Shown: piece by piece, positions 22,019 to 31,194 of the stretch | Position numbering within the stretch: position 1 is the first letter of the stretch | How the letters are laid out: each line of letters begins with the position of its first letter | Assembly (NCBI GenBank): GCA_000447185.1 | Contig: KE647154.1 | Coordinates: 1 to 39,847, forward strand | Direction of reading: 5' to 3' | Origin: Vairimorpha apis BRL 01 | Taxonomy: Eukaryota; Microsporidia; Nosematidae | DNA: 39,847 bases | Position numbers and translations under genes: made by a program | The notes under the pieces: model-generated | The model's input: only the letters and a program-made list of their open reading frames with translations | Told to the model about the DNA's origin: nothing | Databases searched by the model: none

Positions 22019-22425
22019 TTATGCATTTTTTTTACTAAAACTAGATAAAGTTGGACAATTTTTGATACTGGTGTAAATTCCATTTTTTATACATAAATTA
22101 TTATCCAAAAATGCTGTAACTGAACTACAAGTATTATAACCACTGAATCTAGCCAATTCATTATTATTTTCTTTTAAAATAGTTGTAGGATATCCAGTAA
22201 CGTTATACACAGAACAATCACAGAGATCACAATCAATTTTCGTAATATTAATTTGAATGTTTTGCAATTTTATATTGGTAATCAAATTTTCAACAACTGC
22301 ATCATATTTTATGCAAAATGGACATTGTTGTTTTATAAAAACATACAAATTTAATCCGTTATCAAAGGTAGAGCATTGAGAAATAATGAACTGATGTGTG
22401 AATATTAAATAAAAAAATATAACAT
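22019..22425 (-). CDS. Small secreted thioredoxin-fold protein, paralogue of the PDI-like gene (frame break near start)
   Basis: The main open frame (22019-22348) encodes one thioredoxin domain with active site CPFC, a second cluster DCDLCDC, and the cis-proline segment GYPTTIL followed by ARFSGYNT. These match, block by block, the first domain of the PDI-like protein at 11398-12882. The frame has no ATG: it opens through a TTG, and upstream codons still encode a hydrophobic leader ending FIISQCS that matches the PDI leader. An ATG at 22425 leads into that leader only if one extra T is added to the T7 run (22411-22417, sense strand). The protein would then be about 135 residues: signal peptide plus one domain, with no membrane anchor. 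The likely role is ER oxidoreductase or secreted thiol protein. As with the PDI gene, no C-triplet precedes the start. Confidence 0.6.
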
Positions 22426-22571
22426 GTGAATGTGAAAAATTAATTTTTTAAACATAATATTTTGATTGTTTTAAAAATATCAGAGATAAAATGATTAACC
22501 AACTAGTTTAATTTAAATTAAAAATTTGATGAACACAAAACAAATTAAACTTCATGATTAACAGTATTTAT

Positions 22572-22970
22572 TCATCGTATATCGGATTTAGCAACTTGTT
22601 TAGCTAAAGTTGTATGAATTTCCTTAAGAGCAATTTTTTTCAGTTCTCCTTTTAATAAAATTTCAAAAGCTGCGATAACTTCATCTGCACCGACTGTCTG
22701 TTTATTTACTTTCTTACTAAATTCACTTGCTGTTTCACCAACAGTACATACAATATCATAAGCAATAGCACATAAAACAGCTATTGCTTGACTAGTTAAA
22801 AATATTGAATGGTCTGTGCTTAAATCTTTAGCAATTCTTTTAATAGCAGATCTAAATTGCATGCCAGAGCTTAAATTTGAATTTTTTTTCTTCTTCTTAA
22901 GTTTTTGAGTATCAGCTTGACTTGCATTAATTGGAGCTTTTCCTGATGATTGTTTTGGTGCCTTATTCAT
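22572..22970 (-). CDS. HTB1: Histone H2B
   Basis: This is a core nucleosome histone. The 132-residue protein has a lysine-rich N-terminal tail (about 1-36) and a histone fold. It ends with LLKGELKKIALKEIHTTLAK, which matches the H2B alpha-3/alpha-C region (the family consensus has LLPGELAKHA there). The fold is clearly diverged from other fungi: the usual YKVLKQVHP helix start is FRSAIKRIAK here, and the C-terminal SS/K ubiquitination segment is altered to KSDIR. Microsporidian histones are known to be divergent. ACTACCCTTATG marks the start at 22970. Its neighbour upstream on the same strand is an HMG-box gene, making a small chromatin group. Confidence 0.88.
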   Translation of the reverse strand: MNKAPKQSSGKAPINASQADTQKLKKKKKNSNLSSGMQFRSAIKRIAKDLSTDHSIFLTSQAIAVLCAIAYDIVCTVGETASEFSKKVNKQTVGADEVIAAFEILLKGELKKIALKEIHTTLAKQVAKSDIR

Positions 22971-23265
22971 AAGGGTAGTTTAAGATTTTGTTTTTATATT
23001 TTTTGGAGGTAAAAAAATTATAAAGGAGGGATTTTTATTAATTATAAATAAAAATTTACTTAAAATGTATAATTACCTTCAAATATTTGGACGTTTTATT
23101 TTATTTTTCTATTAGTATATTTTAAAAGTTTAATTTAAAAAATAAAAAAAACATTTTTTTTAGAATATCTTACTATTTTTTTGTATTTTTATTTTTACAT
23201 ATTAAACACTATGTGAATATATTTTAAAACTAAACAATTAATATTCAAAAAATTTAATTTACCTT
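22971..23265. promoter_or_regulatory. Upstream region of histone H2B
   Basis: This stretch lies between the HMG-box gene end and H2B. It contains several short G-runs on the plus strand (C-runs in the sense direction) near 23004-23036, which are rare in this A/T-rich sequence, and the C-triplet start signal at its left end. Regulatory function is inference from position only. Confidence 0.3.
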
Positions 23266-23876
23266 TTACTCATTATCAGAATTTTCTTCACTTGTTTCAG
23301 CTTCATCATCTTCCATTTCTTCAGATTTAACATTTTCTTTTTCTTTAATCTCATTGTTAATTTTATCGGCCGCATCTTGATATATTTTTTTCTCTTCAGA
23401 TGTCATCGATTTCCATTTTTTTGCAACAGTAGATGCAATATCTGGCATTGACATATCTTTTTGAGAATTAGAGATTATAGGATACTGCTCAGTAAAATAA
23501 ATATTGTAAGCACTTTTACTATTTCGTTTTTTTGGTTTTTTGATTTTTCACTTTTAACAAGCTCTGCTTTTTGTTCTGCCCATTCTTTATAACTATCTGT
23601 ATTTTTATACTCTTCAAATTCTTTTTTATATTTTTTCCTTTGTTCAGCATAATTTGATTTCATTTTTTCTTTTACATCTTCTGCAAGATTCTTCCACATT
23701 TCTGAAAGCATCTTTCCTTGCTCTCCAACTGGTAAACTGTTAATTTTAGGATCAATCTTTCTTTGTTCATTACCAAACTGTAAATATGGTGTCAAAGGGG
23801 CTTTTGGTGCATTAACATCCTTAAGTCTTTTTGTAGTCTTTTTTCTACTAGCTTTTTGAACTTTTGCAGTTGTCAT
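23266..23876 (-). CDS. Two-HMG-box chromatin protein (single-base frameshift between boxes)
   Basis: The first frame, from the ATG at 23876 (sense GACCCCTAATGACA), encodes a basic N-terminus and HMG box 1: DVNAPKAPLTPYLQFGNEQR to about EEYKNTDSYKEWAEQK. The frame then runs into a stop near 23475. In the next frame coding resumes as IKKPKKRNSKSAYNIYFTEQ and continues through HMG box 2 with VAKKWKSMTSEEKKIYQDAA and an acidic tail ending at 23266. One added A in the A6 or A7 run (23527-23541 region) joins them. The architecture of two HMG boxes plus an acidic tail is that of HMGB-type DNA-bending proteins. The nominal frame extends upstream of 23876 to 24029 but that part is A/T-rich and overlaps the divergent gene. 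I treat this as one gene with either a sequence error or a real disruption. Confidence 0.7.
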
Positions 23877-24005
23877 TAGGGGTCTAATATTTAAAAATAT
23901 ATAGAAATATATACTAATTATATTTTTATTTAGATTTAAAAAAGGCTCCTTTTTGCATACATGTTGAAATATTTTAAAGAATATTTTAACTATTTTTTCC
24001 CCTAA
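23877..24005. promoter_or_regulatory. Shared divergent promoter region, HMG gene / unknown gene
   Basis: Only 129 bases separate two divergent start codons, each with its own C-quartet (GACCCCTAATG on the minus strand, TTCCCCTAAATG on the plus strand). The region must serve both genes; no specific element can be named. Confidence 0.5.
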
Positions 24006-24613
24006 ATGTCTAAATATAACATAAAACATGGATATATTTTAGCATATAATACAATTAAAAAATGGAATAAATATGGATATAATTTTCCTTTTCCAAAAAG
24101 TTGGAAATTTTATTTTAAAGAGGCATTGAAAAAAGATTTTACAAATTTTCCAAGTAAAACTTTTGATAATAACGAAACGAATGAAAATTTTATAAATAAA
24201 TATCAACTGAAAATTTATCTTAGAAATTATTACAATTATCTTAATGAATTTTTAAAAAAAGCATTTTCAAAAATTGATTATGAAAAAATAAAAAAAAATG
24301 TTTATGGGACAGTGCAAATGATTTTTGTCATACTCTTGAATATAGGAAAATGCCTTTTTCATTATTTATAAAGGATAATATTTGGAAGGTAGATCTAAAT
24401 AAATCTACTAACGAAATACTTTTTGAGTTATTATTAAAATGGAATGATTTGGATGAAGATACATATGAAATTTATCATCGACTAAGTTATTTTATAATAA
24501 AGAAATATAATGCTAAACAATTTTATAGTAAACACTTTATTGAAAATTATATGGATATAGATTTGGGTTGGAACAGCGATGAGGAATGGGTTATGCCCAG
24601 TAATATAAATTAA
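24006..24613 (+). CDS. Unknown protein, single-base frameshift at an A9 run
   Basis: TTCCCCTAAATG marks a clear start. The first frame encodes about 98 residues rich in Lys, Asn, Tyr and Phe, including KYGYNFPFPKSWKFYFKEAL, up to a run of nine A at 24290-24298. After the run the coding sense is in another frame, reading WDSANDFCHTLEYRKMPFSL and on to DLGWNSDEEWVMPSNIN at 24613; an internal ATG at 24350 in this frame can be mistaken for a separate start. One extra A in the run joins the two into a protein of about 202 residues. There is no signal peptide and no membrane helix. I do not recognise a family, although the second half looks globular and conserved, with several Trp. The gene is divergent from the HMG-box gene and ends 81 bases before tRNA-Arg. 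Confidence 0.6.
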
Positions 24614-24694
24614 AATTATTTATGAATAAATTTTATTTGTTATATTAGTAATAAAAATTAAACGTATAAAAACAATACGACTTTAGATTAATTA

Positions 24695-24766
24695 GGACAC
24701 ATAGCTCAATGGCAGAGCGTCGGTCTACGGAACCGAAGGTTGAGGGTTCGAATCCCTTTGTGTTCG
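24695..24766 (+). tRNA. trnR-ACG: tRNA-Arg (anticodon ACG)
   Basis: A 72-base cloverleaf with no intron. The acceptor stem GGACACA pairs with TGTGTTC (one G-T pair) and the discriminator is G. The D stem is GCTC/GAGC. The anticodon stem is TCGGT/ACCGA around the loop CTACGGA, giving anticodon ACG. The T arm is GAGGG-TTCGAAT-CCCTT. The A of the anticodon is expected to be edited to inosine. No 3' CCA is encoded, as usual in eukaryotes, and a T4 run follows as a Pol III stop. It is one of the few GC-rich islets of the window. Confidence 0.95.
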
Positions 24767-25831
24767 TTTTGCATAAGATTACTGATTTCAAATTTTATAA
24801 AAATTTTTTTTGACTATTGCTATATAAAAAATATGAAAATTCCTAGAATTGTATTAAAAGCAATCAAAAAAATATAATTTCAAACATTTTAAAAAATATC
24901 ATAACATTACAGAACAAGTAAATTAAACAATTTGAATGATGAATAAAACATATTAATAATCAATTATAAAACAAAAAAATTGTACAAATATAAAAGAATA
25001 ATTTATAAATTTAATAAATTTTTTTAAAATGTTTGTTTTTTTAAATTTTAATATACAACAAATAATTAAAAAAATTAAACATCATCTAAAATCAAAATAT
25101 TTAAATACTTTTTTTATATATCAATATTTTGTATTTATTAAAAAAAATATATAATATATATTAAACGGATGTTGTGTTAATTTTATATTAAAATTGAAGA
25201 AATATTATTTAAAATAATATTTACTAAATTAGTCAAATTTTAAGAATTACTATACAAATAAAATGTTTTTATTTATTATCATAATTTAAATAAAATCAAA
25301 TATGATACAAAAATATTCAAATATTGCATTATTTAATTTTAAAATAAATATTGCATTTATATTTAACTTTGTATCAAATTTAATATGTGTTTGACTTTTT
25401 AAATTATAATATATTCAATAATTAAATTCTTAAAAAATAATAAAATTTAAAATTTATAAACACAATTGCAATTTAAATATGTTTAAATTGAATTTCAACA
25501 TTAGATATTTATTTTTTTTATATTTTTAAATTATTAATATTTTTTTATAAAAAAAATTTATAAGCTGTTTAATATTTAAATAAGAGTTCTAAAACTATTT
25601 TATAATTTTTTTATTCAAGATATGATAATTTGAATTATATATTTTATACTGATTAAATAATTTAAATATTTTATATTATAAAAATAAATTTCTTCATTAA
25701 AAATTAAAATAATTATTCAATATGAAATTGGTTAAATTTTTAAAAATTGATATTGAAGTCAAATATAACATTAAAAAAAATGAATCATTTATTGATCAAC
25801 ATCTCAAGCATTTCATAAACTTTTTTTTAAT
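24767..25831. other. Gene-free A/T-rich DNA
   Basis: About 1.07 kb with no supportable feature. Confidence 0.6.
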
Positions 25832-26752
25832 TTAAGTTAACTGATTTCTTTTATAGTTATAACATAAAATACCAACCACACTTATACAAAGACCAAAATA
25901 ATTTATATTATTTAGTTCCACTTCTTTTTTATATAAGGATATAAAAATAATTGCTAATTCTTTTATTATACTACTAATACTTAAGAACATTACACTTGTT
26001 TTTGACACCAATGTAAACTCAGAACAAATAAGTGAAAATGATAAAATTCCACTTGCAAAAATAAAGCTTAAATTTTTTAACGCATTTTTAGTATTGTTAA
26101 AAAATTCAGATCTAATAATTTCATAAAATCCCTCATTGTAATATGACATTGCAAGAAGTATACATGATATAGGAAGACATAAGTCTTTTATAGTACTATA
26201 TAAACCTCCCTTTTTAATTCCTCGTTTTTCTATTAAATATTGTATAAATGCCCATCTAAAACCAGCCATAAATGAAGCAAAAGAAATTATTCCAAAACCT
26301 GTCATGTCAAAATTTGAATTTTTGAAAGATGTCAAAAACACTCCAGAACCAATTGTAAAAATAATAAGAAAAAAAGTAATAGAAGGTTTTTCAATTCCAA
26401 ATGCCATACCAGATAAGAGTATAAAAACAGGAGATGATGATTTTATCATTGTATAAAATGCCAAAGAAACAGTTCTTAATGAATATGAGCTTAATCCTAT
26501 ATCTATTGCACCCGCTATTGCGCAAGGTATCGTTGTATACATATAAGATTCTTTTTTTATTTTGTCTTTTTTTGAGTGTAGAACTATAGAAGCCATGATA
26601 AAATGAACTAAATTTTGCAAAGAGGATTTGAACAACGGAAATCTAAAATTATATGCACTTTTAGACAAAAAGTATGTGGTAAAAAATCCTAGGCTTATTG
26701 ATGCAGAATAATATAATATTATCAACGCTAATATTTTTATATAGTACAACAT
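25832..26752 (-). CDS. SLC35C2-like / triose-phosphate-translocator family transporter
   Basis: The 306-residue polytopic protein of the drug/metabolite transporter superfamily has about ten membrane helices. The central region YTTIPCAIAGAIDIGLSSYS, then FYTMIKSSSPVFILLSGMAF, then GFGIISFASFMAGFRWAFIQ matches the order and wording of SLC35C2 and yeast Ymd8 (GLS..S, LYTM.KSS, GF.L...S...G.RW). Such carriers sit in the Golgi or ER membrane; SLC35C2 has been linked to GDP-fucose supply, but the substrate here is not known. Family members are usually 350-450 residues, so the tail is trimmed. The start at 26752 is the first ATG and, unlike most genes here, has no C-triplet upstream. The frame is intact. 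Confidence 0.72.
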   Translation of the reverse strand: MLYYIKILALIILYYSASISLGFFTTYFLSKSAYNFRFPLFKSSLQNLVHFIMASIVLHSKKDKIKKESYMYTTIPCAIAGAIDIGLSSYSLRTVSLAFYTMIKSSSPVFILLSGMAFGIEKPSITFFLIIFTIGSGVFLTSFKNSNFDMTGFGIISFASFMAGFRWAFIQYLIEKRGIKKGGLYSTIKDLCLPISCILLAMSYYNEGFYEIIRSEFFNNTKNALKNLSFIFASGILSFSLICSEFTLVSKTSVMFLSISSIIKELAIIFISLYKKEVELNNINYFGLCISVVGILCYNYKRNQLT

Positions 26753-27220
26753 TTTTGTTTACAAATAAAATCATTTATGTTTATATGTTTTAAAATTAAA
26801 ATCACAAATTATCTTTAGAAACATCCTTATGCTAAATATTATGTGTTTATTTGACAAAATTAAACTATAAAATATTTAAAAAACCAATATATTTTTTCAA
26901 AATAAAATTTTTCGAAAATTTAAAAATTTAATTTATTAAAGTGTATATGTATATACAATGTAGGTTAATTTTAAAACAATTTAAAATTGGTTTTTAGATT
27001 TAAAAATTTCTTATCGTTTTAAAACAGACCAATTATTTTTTTTATAATATTTTATATTATCATTTCATAGTATTTGTTCCATATTTTAAATTTAAATATA
27101 ATTTTAGTTTATTAAATTAAATACAAATGTAATTTTACTATAAAACTTATAAAATTATAATTTATTTTTTAAAACATCAAAAAAATAATTTTTTTTTCTA
27201 TAAATTAAGTAAAAATTTTA
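26753..27220. other. Upstream region of U2 snRNA, no gene seen
   Basis: About 470 A/T-rich bases between the divergent SLC35-like gene and U2. It must hold the promoters of both; no element can be singled out. Confidence 0.5.
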
Positions 27221-27390
27221 CCCTTGCTCTCAAAGTTATCGGCTTTGATCAAGTGTAGTATCTGTTCTTGTCAGCTTAAAAACTGACATTATCCGCAAGG
27301 ACTTAATATTAGAAAAATGAGGATAAAAGAAGTGGATGTGCTTGCATAATTGCTTTTTTTAATAGATCCTCGACATTGAAATTCAATGTC
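27221..27390 (+). ncRNA. U2: U2 spliceosomal snRNA
   Basis: The segment GATCAAGTGTAGTATCTGTT (27247-27266) is the near-universal U2 core and includes the branch-point-binding GTAGTA at 27255-27260. Upstream is stem I (CAAAG/CTTTG around 27231-27246). Downstream come stem IIa (TGTCAG at 27269-27274 with CTGACA at 27283-27288) and stem IIb (TCC-GCAA-GGA, 27292-27301, a GNRA tetraloop). A T7 tract at 27354-27360 could be the Sm site. A terminal hairpin GACATTG/CAATGTC (27372-27390) is followed by T5. The total of about 170 bases is close to other U2 RNAs. The 5' end is estimated by distance from the core and may be off by several bases. It shows that the genome retains a spliceosome although no intron is visible in this window. 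Confidence 0.88.
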
Positions 27391-27421
27391 TTTTTATTAT
27401 AATTTTTTTTTATCCTAAAAG

Positions 27422-28179
27422 ATGTATTTTTGTGAAATAGTAATTGGTCCGCCAGGAAGTGGTAAAAGTACGTATGTACTTGAAAAGAGTAAAAAACTTG
27501 AACACAGAAATTTATGGACAATAAATCTCGATCCAGATAATATTAATAAAGATTTTTATAATTTTAATATTGATAAATCTATTAAAAATTACCAAATTCA
27601 AAATGATATGGGACCAAATAGTTCAACTAAAGAGTTATTAAATAATTTTGCTCATAATATAAATGATTTTTATCATGAATATATGGTAGAAAAAAGCGAA
27701 TATTTTATATTTGATTTACCCGGACAAATTGAATTTTTTATTAATAATGATAGTTTATCAAAAATGATTAATTTTTTTAATTCTAAAAATATAAGTGTTG
27801 TTATAATAAATATGATAGATTTGGTTTTTTTTAATACATCACTATTATCTTCATATTTATTTACTTATATTTCTGTTTTACTTTTAGAGGTACCATATGT
27901 TTGTGTTATAAGTAAATGTGATAAATATATTGATTATTGTATGGACTATGAACTTGAGGATTTAATTAATACTAACGTATTAAACTTAATTAAACCAAAA
28001 AAAAATTTGAAAAAATCGCATCAGAATTTTTAATTGATAATTTTAATCAAACATTTCAAATATTAAATTATAATGATGAAAAAACAGTAAATTTTTTACA
28101 ATTAGTAATTGATAGATGCAGTGGATATTGTTATATTGATGATTTTGAAATTAAAGAAATATATTATAAAAATATTTAA
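27422..28179 (+). CDS. GPN2: GPN-loop GTPase, GPN2-like (single-base frameshift at an A9 run)
   Basis: GPN GTPases act in assembly and nuclear import of RNA polymerase II. The protein has a P-loop GPPGSGKST at 9-17, the diagnostic GPN loop in QNDMGPNSSTK (GPN at 64-66), a G3 motif DLPGQIEFF at 98-106, and a G4-like SKCD at 164-167 followed by YIDYCMDYELEDLINTN. VIGPPGSGKSTY and the SKxD region fit GPN2 better than GPN1 or GPN3. The first frame ends at 28033 shortly after the A9 run at 27997-28005. Adding one A continues the protein in the next frame as FEKIASEFLIDNF and reaches the conserved C-terminal signature CSGYCYIDDFEIKE before a stop at 28177-28179. The start follows ATCCTAAAAGATG, a weak C signal, only 31 bases after U2. 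Confidence 0.78.
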
Positions 28180-29025
28180 TAAAATATTTAATGAATTGTT
28201 ATATAGACAAATTTTTATTTTAGTCATTTTTAAAAATTACTTTAAATTATTATTAAATGGAAAAATAACATATTTTTAAAAAAATTTACAAATTCAAATG
28301 ATGTATTTTTTCATATGTTTATAGTTTTCTTAGTAAAAGTTTTAATATACAATCATTTATCATAATTTCTACTAATTTTTATACTATATCACATTATTTA
28401 TAAAAAATTTAATATAATATAATTATATGTTTTAAAGCATTAAAAATATATACCTATAAATTTTTATTTATTTATAATATAATCTTTTTTATGTTACAAC
28501 AATATAATAAAAATTTCTTTTCTAAAACATTATAAATTTAAAATAATTTAATTTAAAAGAATAGTATATCAGTGTCTAAATTAGAAAACGTTTTTATTAA
28601 AATTTATTTTAGATTTATTAAATTTTTGTAAATTTGTGCATTTTTTTTTCTGATTTATTACTTGTTCAAAATTAAAGAATGCTTTTTATTTTTTATTTTT
28701 TTTAATTTTAATGAAATTCATATGATACATTTCTTAGATTTTTATTTTATAACTTACTTAGTAAAATCAATAATTAAATTTCAAATTAAATGAAAATCAA
28801 AAATTTTGATGTATTATGTAATAAAAATTTTATTTTAATTTTTTTTGCGTTTAATCTAAAACTTTGTATCTATAATTTAATAAACAATATAAAAAAAATA
28901 CATTGTAATCAAAAATAAACTAAATTTTATTGGTTTTTATTTAATATAAATCTTTTTGCATATGACTTTACCCCTTATTATTTATTGGCAAATTTTTTGT
29001 ATTTATTTGTTCTATTAATAAATCC
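28180..29025. other. Gene-free A/T-rich DNA with a stray C-quartet
   Basis: About 850 A/T-rich bases. A TTTACCCCTTA at about 28970 resembles the start signal but is some 50 bases before the next ATG; it may belong to an unrecognised start of the RING-CH gene. Nothing else is seen. Confidence 0.5.
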
Positions 29026-29565
29026 ATGAATATGGATATTAAATGTAAAATTTGCTACCTATATGAAAATCCAGTAAATAATTTGATAGATTTTATTTCA
29101 CCGTGTGGTTGTAATGGTTCTTTAAAATTTGTTCACAGCGAATGTTTAAAAATGTGGAGATGTAGTCAAAAATATACGAATATGAAGAAATGCATACAAT
29201 GTGGATGTGATTATAATATCAAAAACGAGAATTCACCGAGTAAGACTGTAGTATTTATTTTTACTATATTTTCTGTTGGAATATCATATTATTTAACTGC
29301 ATTTTTTGTAAATAATATATTTTTTCCTGTTTTTTGTTATTTAATATTTGACGAATCAGTTAATAGATCAATAGCTATTTTAACTTTTAACAAGTGTTAT
29401 ATGGGTATTTTTGTCTATATATTAATTTACAAAACAATACATTATACACATTTTTTTAGTATTTTTAATTTTATATTTACTTTTTGGAGAATATTACAAT
29501 TTAATTTTTTTATAGATAAAATTTTTTCTGGTTCATGTGCGTCTATTATAGTTACGGAATATTAA
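29026..29565 (+). CDS. RING-CH (MARCH-type) membrane E3 ubiquitin ligase
   Basis: The 179-residue protein opens with a complete C4HC3 RING-CH finger: Cys7, Cys10, Cys27, Cys29, His37, Cys40, Cys56 and Cys59, with CGCNGSLKFVHSECLKMW as the core and the Trp after the sixth ligand as in MARCH proteins. About four hydrophobic segments follow (72-175), so it is a membrane protein. This arrangement resembles MARCH ligases and the N-terminal part of Doa10/Ssm4, which degrades ER membrane and cytosolic proteins, but Doa10 is several times larger with about 14 helices. The protein is therefore a small MARCH-like enzyme or a very reduced Doa10. The ATG at 29026 is preceded by AATCC; a second in-frame ATG lies two codons on. 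The frame is intact. Confidence 0.75.
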   Translation: MNMDIKCKICYLYENPVNNLIDFISPCGCNGSLKFVHSECLKMWRCSQKYTNMKKCIQCGCDYNIKNENSPSKTVVFIFTIFSVGISYYLTAFFVNNIFFPVFCYLIFDESVNRSIAILTFNKCYMGIFVYILIYKTIHYTHFFSIFNFIFTFWRILQFNFFIDKIFSGSCASIIVTEY

Positions 29566-30652
29566 AATTTTTTAATCATAGAATAGATTACATGATGTAT
29601 AAAAGCGCAAAATTATTATAAATTAAAGATTTCCTAGGAAAAATTAAAAATAATTTAATAGATATTCACAAAATAAATAAAGATTTATATTTTATATATT
29701 ATTATTTAACATATATTTTAAAATAAAAATATGTCAAAATAATTTTTAATATTGAATAAAAAGTTATATTATTACAAAAAGTAAAATAACATTATGTTTT
29801 TTTAATTTTATTAAAATTATGATATAAGTTCAAAAGTTTTATTTATTCAAATCAAACGTTTTTATTTCAAATTATTAATTAAAAATAAAAATAATTAAAA
29901 ATATATATTAAGTTTTTTTTTATGAAAGTTAAAAATGAAAAATCTCATTTTTAAGGTTTTTTGTAAATATTTGAATAAAGAAAAATTAATTTTATAAAAG
30001 GTAAAACAATTTCAAAGTATAAAAATATTTAAGTTGTACATTTAAATATTTTACCTCATAGGTATGCATACATTTAAATATCATATGAATCGTTTTTATA
30101 GTAAAATAATGATAGATTTTTTAAGAAATTGGTATAATTAATAAATAATAATTTTTTTAGAGTTTTTATAAAAAAATTCTATTTAATTCAGTTTTTAATC
30201 AAAAAAAAATTATCAAAAACATTTTAATAAATATTAGTTAAAATTATTTATATCTTAATTATTTTTGTAATGTTCAAAAAAAATATTTAAATTGTTTATT
30301 AAATATAAAAATAAAATTTTCTATTTATATGATAAAATAGTAAAAAGTATTCCATTCTCATATCTTGATATATTTAATTTATAAAATTATTATCAATTAC
30401 TTTTGTTAAAAACAATAAAAAATTCTTTAATAATTATTAGAAAAAATATTTTATAGAATATGCAAAAAGATTAAGCTTTTTTATGCAAATCTTATTGTTA
30501 AGTAAATTCAAAATATAAATATTTTAAAGAATTTAATTGTTTATGCAAAAAAAAATCTTTTCCATTAAAAGGTATTTTTAATAATTTAGTTTTGTTTCGA
30601 AATTTAAATTTTTAAGTTTTATATTATTTTAAAAAATATTTTTATTTTCAAT
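29566..30652. other. Gene-free A/T-rich DNA
   Basis: About 1.1 kb between the convergent RING-CH and reductase-like genes. No supportable feature. Confidence 0.6.
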
Positions 30653-31194
30653 TTAGATAAGTTTTTCGACTTTTATTCTATTTTTTAATGTAATTAAAAT
30701 AAATATTATTAAATACCACAAATTAAATAAAAGTTCAACACTTCTAAATTCAATATATAAATAAACATATATACATAACTCAATAAAATAATGTGAATAT
30801 AAAAATTTACGTTTTTTAAATACAAAATAATGTGTAATTGTATGTACAATATTTAAACATATCCATACATTTATGTAAATAATTTTTTTGCTACTAAGAT
30901 GTAGTGATATAAAGAAATAATAAATTATGCCATGTAAAAGTTGTAAAAAAGACATCTTGCTATTTTTATATCTAAATAAAAAACATTCAAAAAATCTTCG
31001 TAATAAATGTATCATATAAAAATTTATAGTATGTAAAAAAAATGTAAGATTATCGCAAATAAGTAAAGTAAAATAAAAAAGTTTTTTGTAAAACCTAATT
31101 TAATGTATCCATGATCTACAAAAGACGTAAATGAAAACAAAAATAAAATAAAAGGAAGTGTAAAAAAATATAATCTAATTATTTCATTTATCAT
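30653..31194 (-). CDS. Steroid 5-alpha-reductase family protein, polyprenol reductase candidate (frameshift at a T8 run)
   Basis: ATCCCTATTGAATG marks a start at 31194. The first frame encodes a hydrophobic N-terminus (FFTLPFILFLFSFTSFVDHG and on) up to a T8 run (31035-31042 on the sense strand). One added T continues it as LHTINFYMIHLLRRFFECFL, then FRYKNSKMSFLQLLHGIIYY, then KKRKFLYSHYFIELCIYVYL to a stop at 30653. The motif RRxxEC followed by F.N.KM and the HY.IEL.IY segment resemble the C-terminal catalytic domain of SRD5A3/Dfg10 polyprenol reductases (dolichol synthesis), with the enoyl reductase Tsc13 as the alternative. The protein, about 180 residues if joined, is shorter than the usual 250-320, and the canonical C-terminal YP.HR..L.P.I block is missing. 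The family call is moderate; the enzyme call is inference. Confidence 0.5.

Noticed and set aside
23877..24029. N-terminal extension of the HMG-box frame to 24029
   Set aside because: The extension is A/T-driven hydrophobic sequence, overlaps the divergent gene's start, and the C-quartet marks the ATG at 23876.
27309..27521. 70-codon minus-strand frame over the U2/GPN2 junction
   Set aside because: It covers the U2 3' half and the GPN2 P-loop on the opposite strand; both have much stronger evidence.
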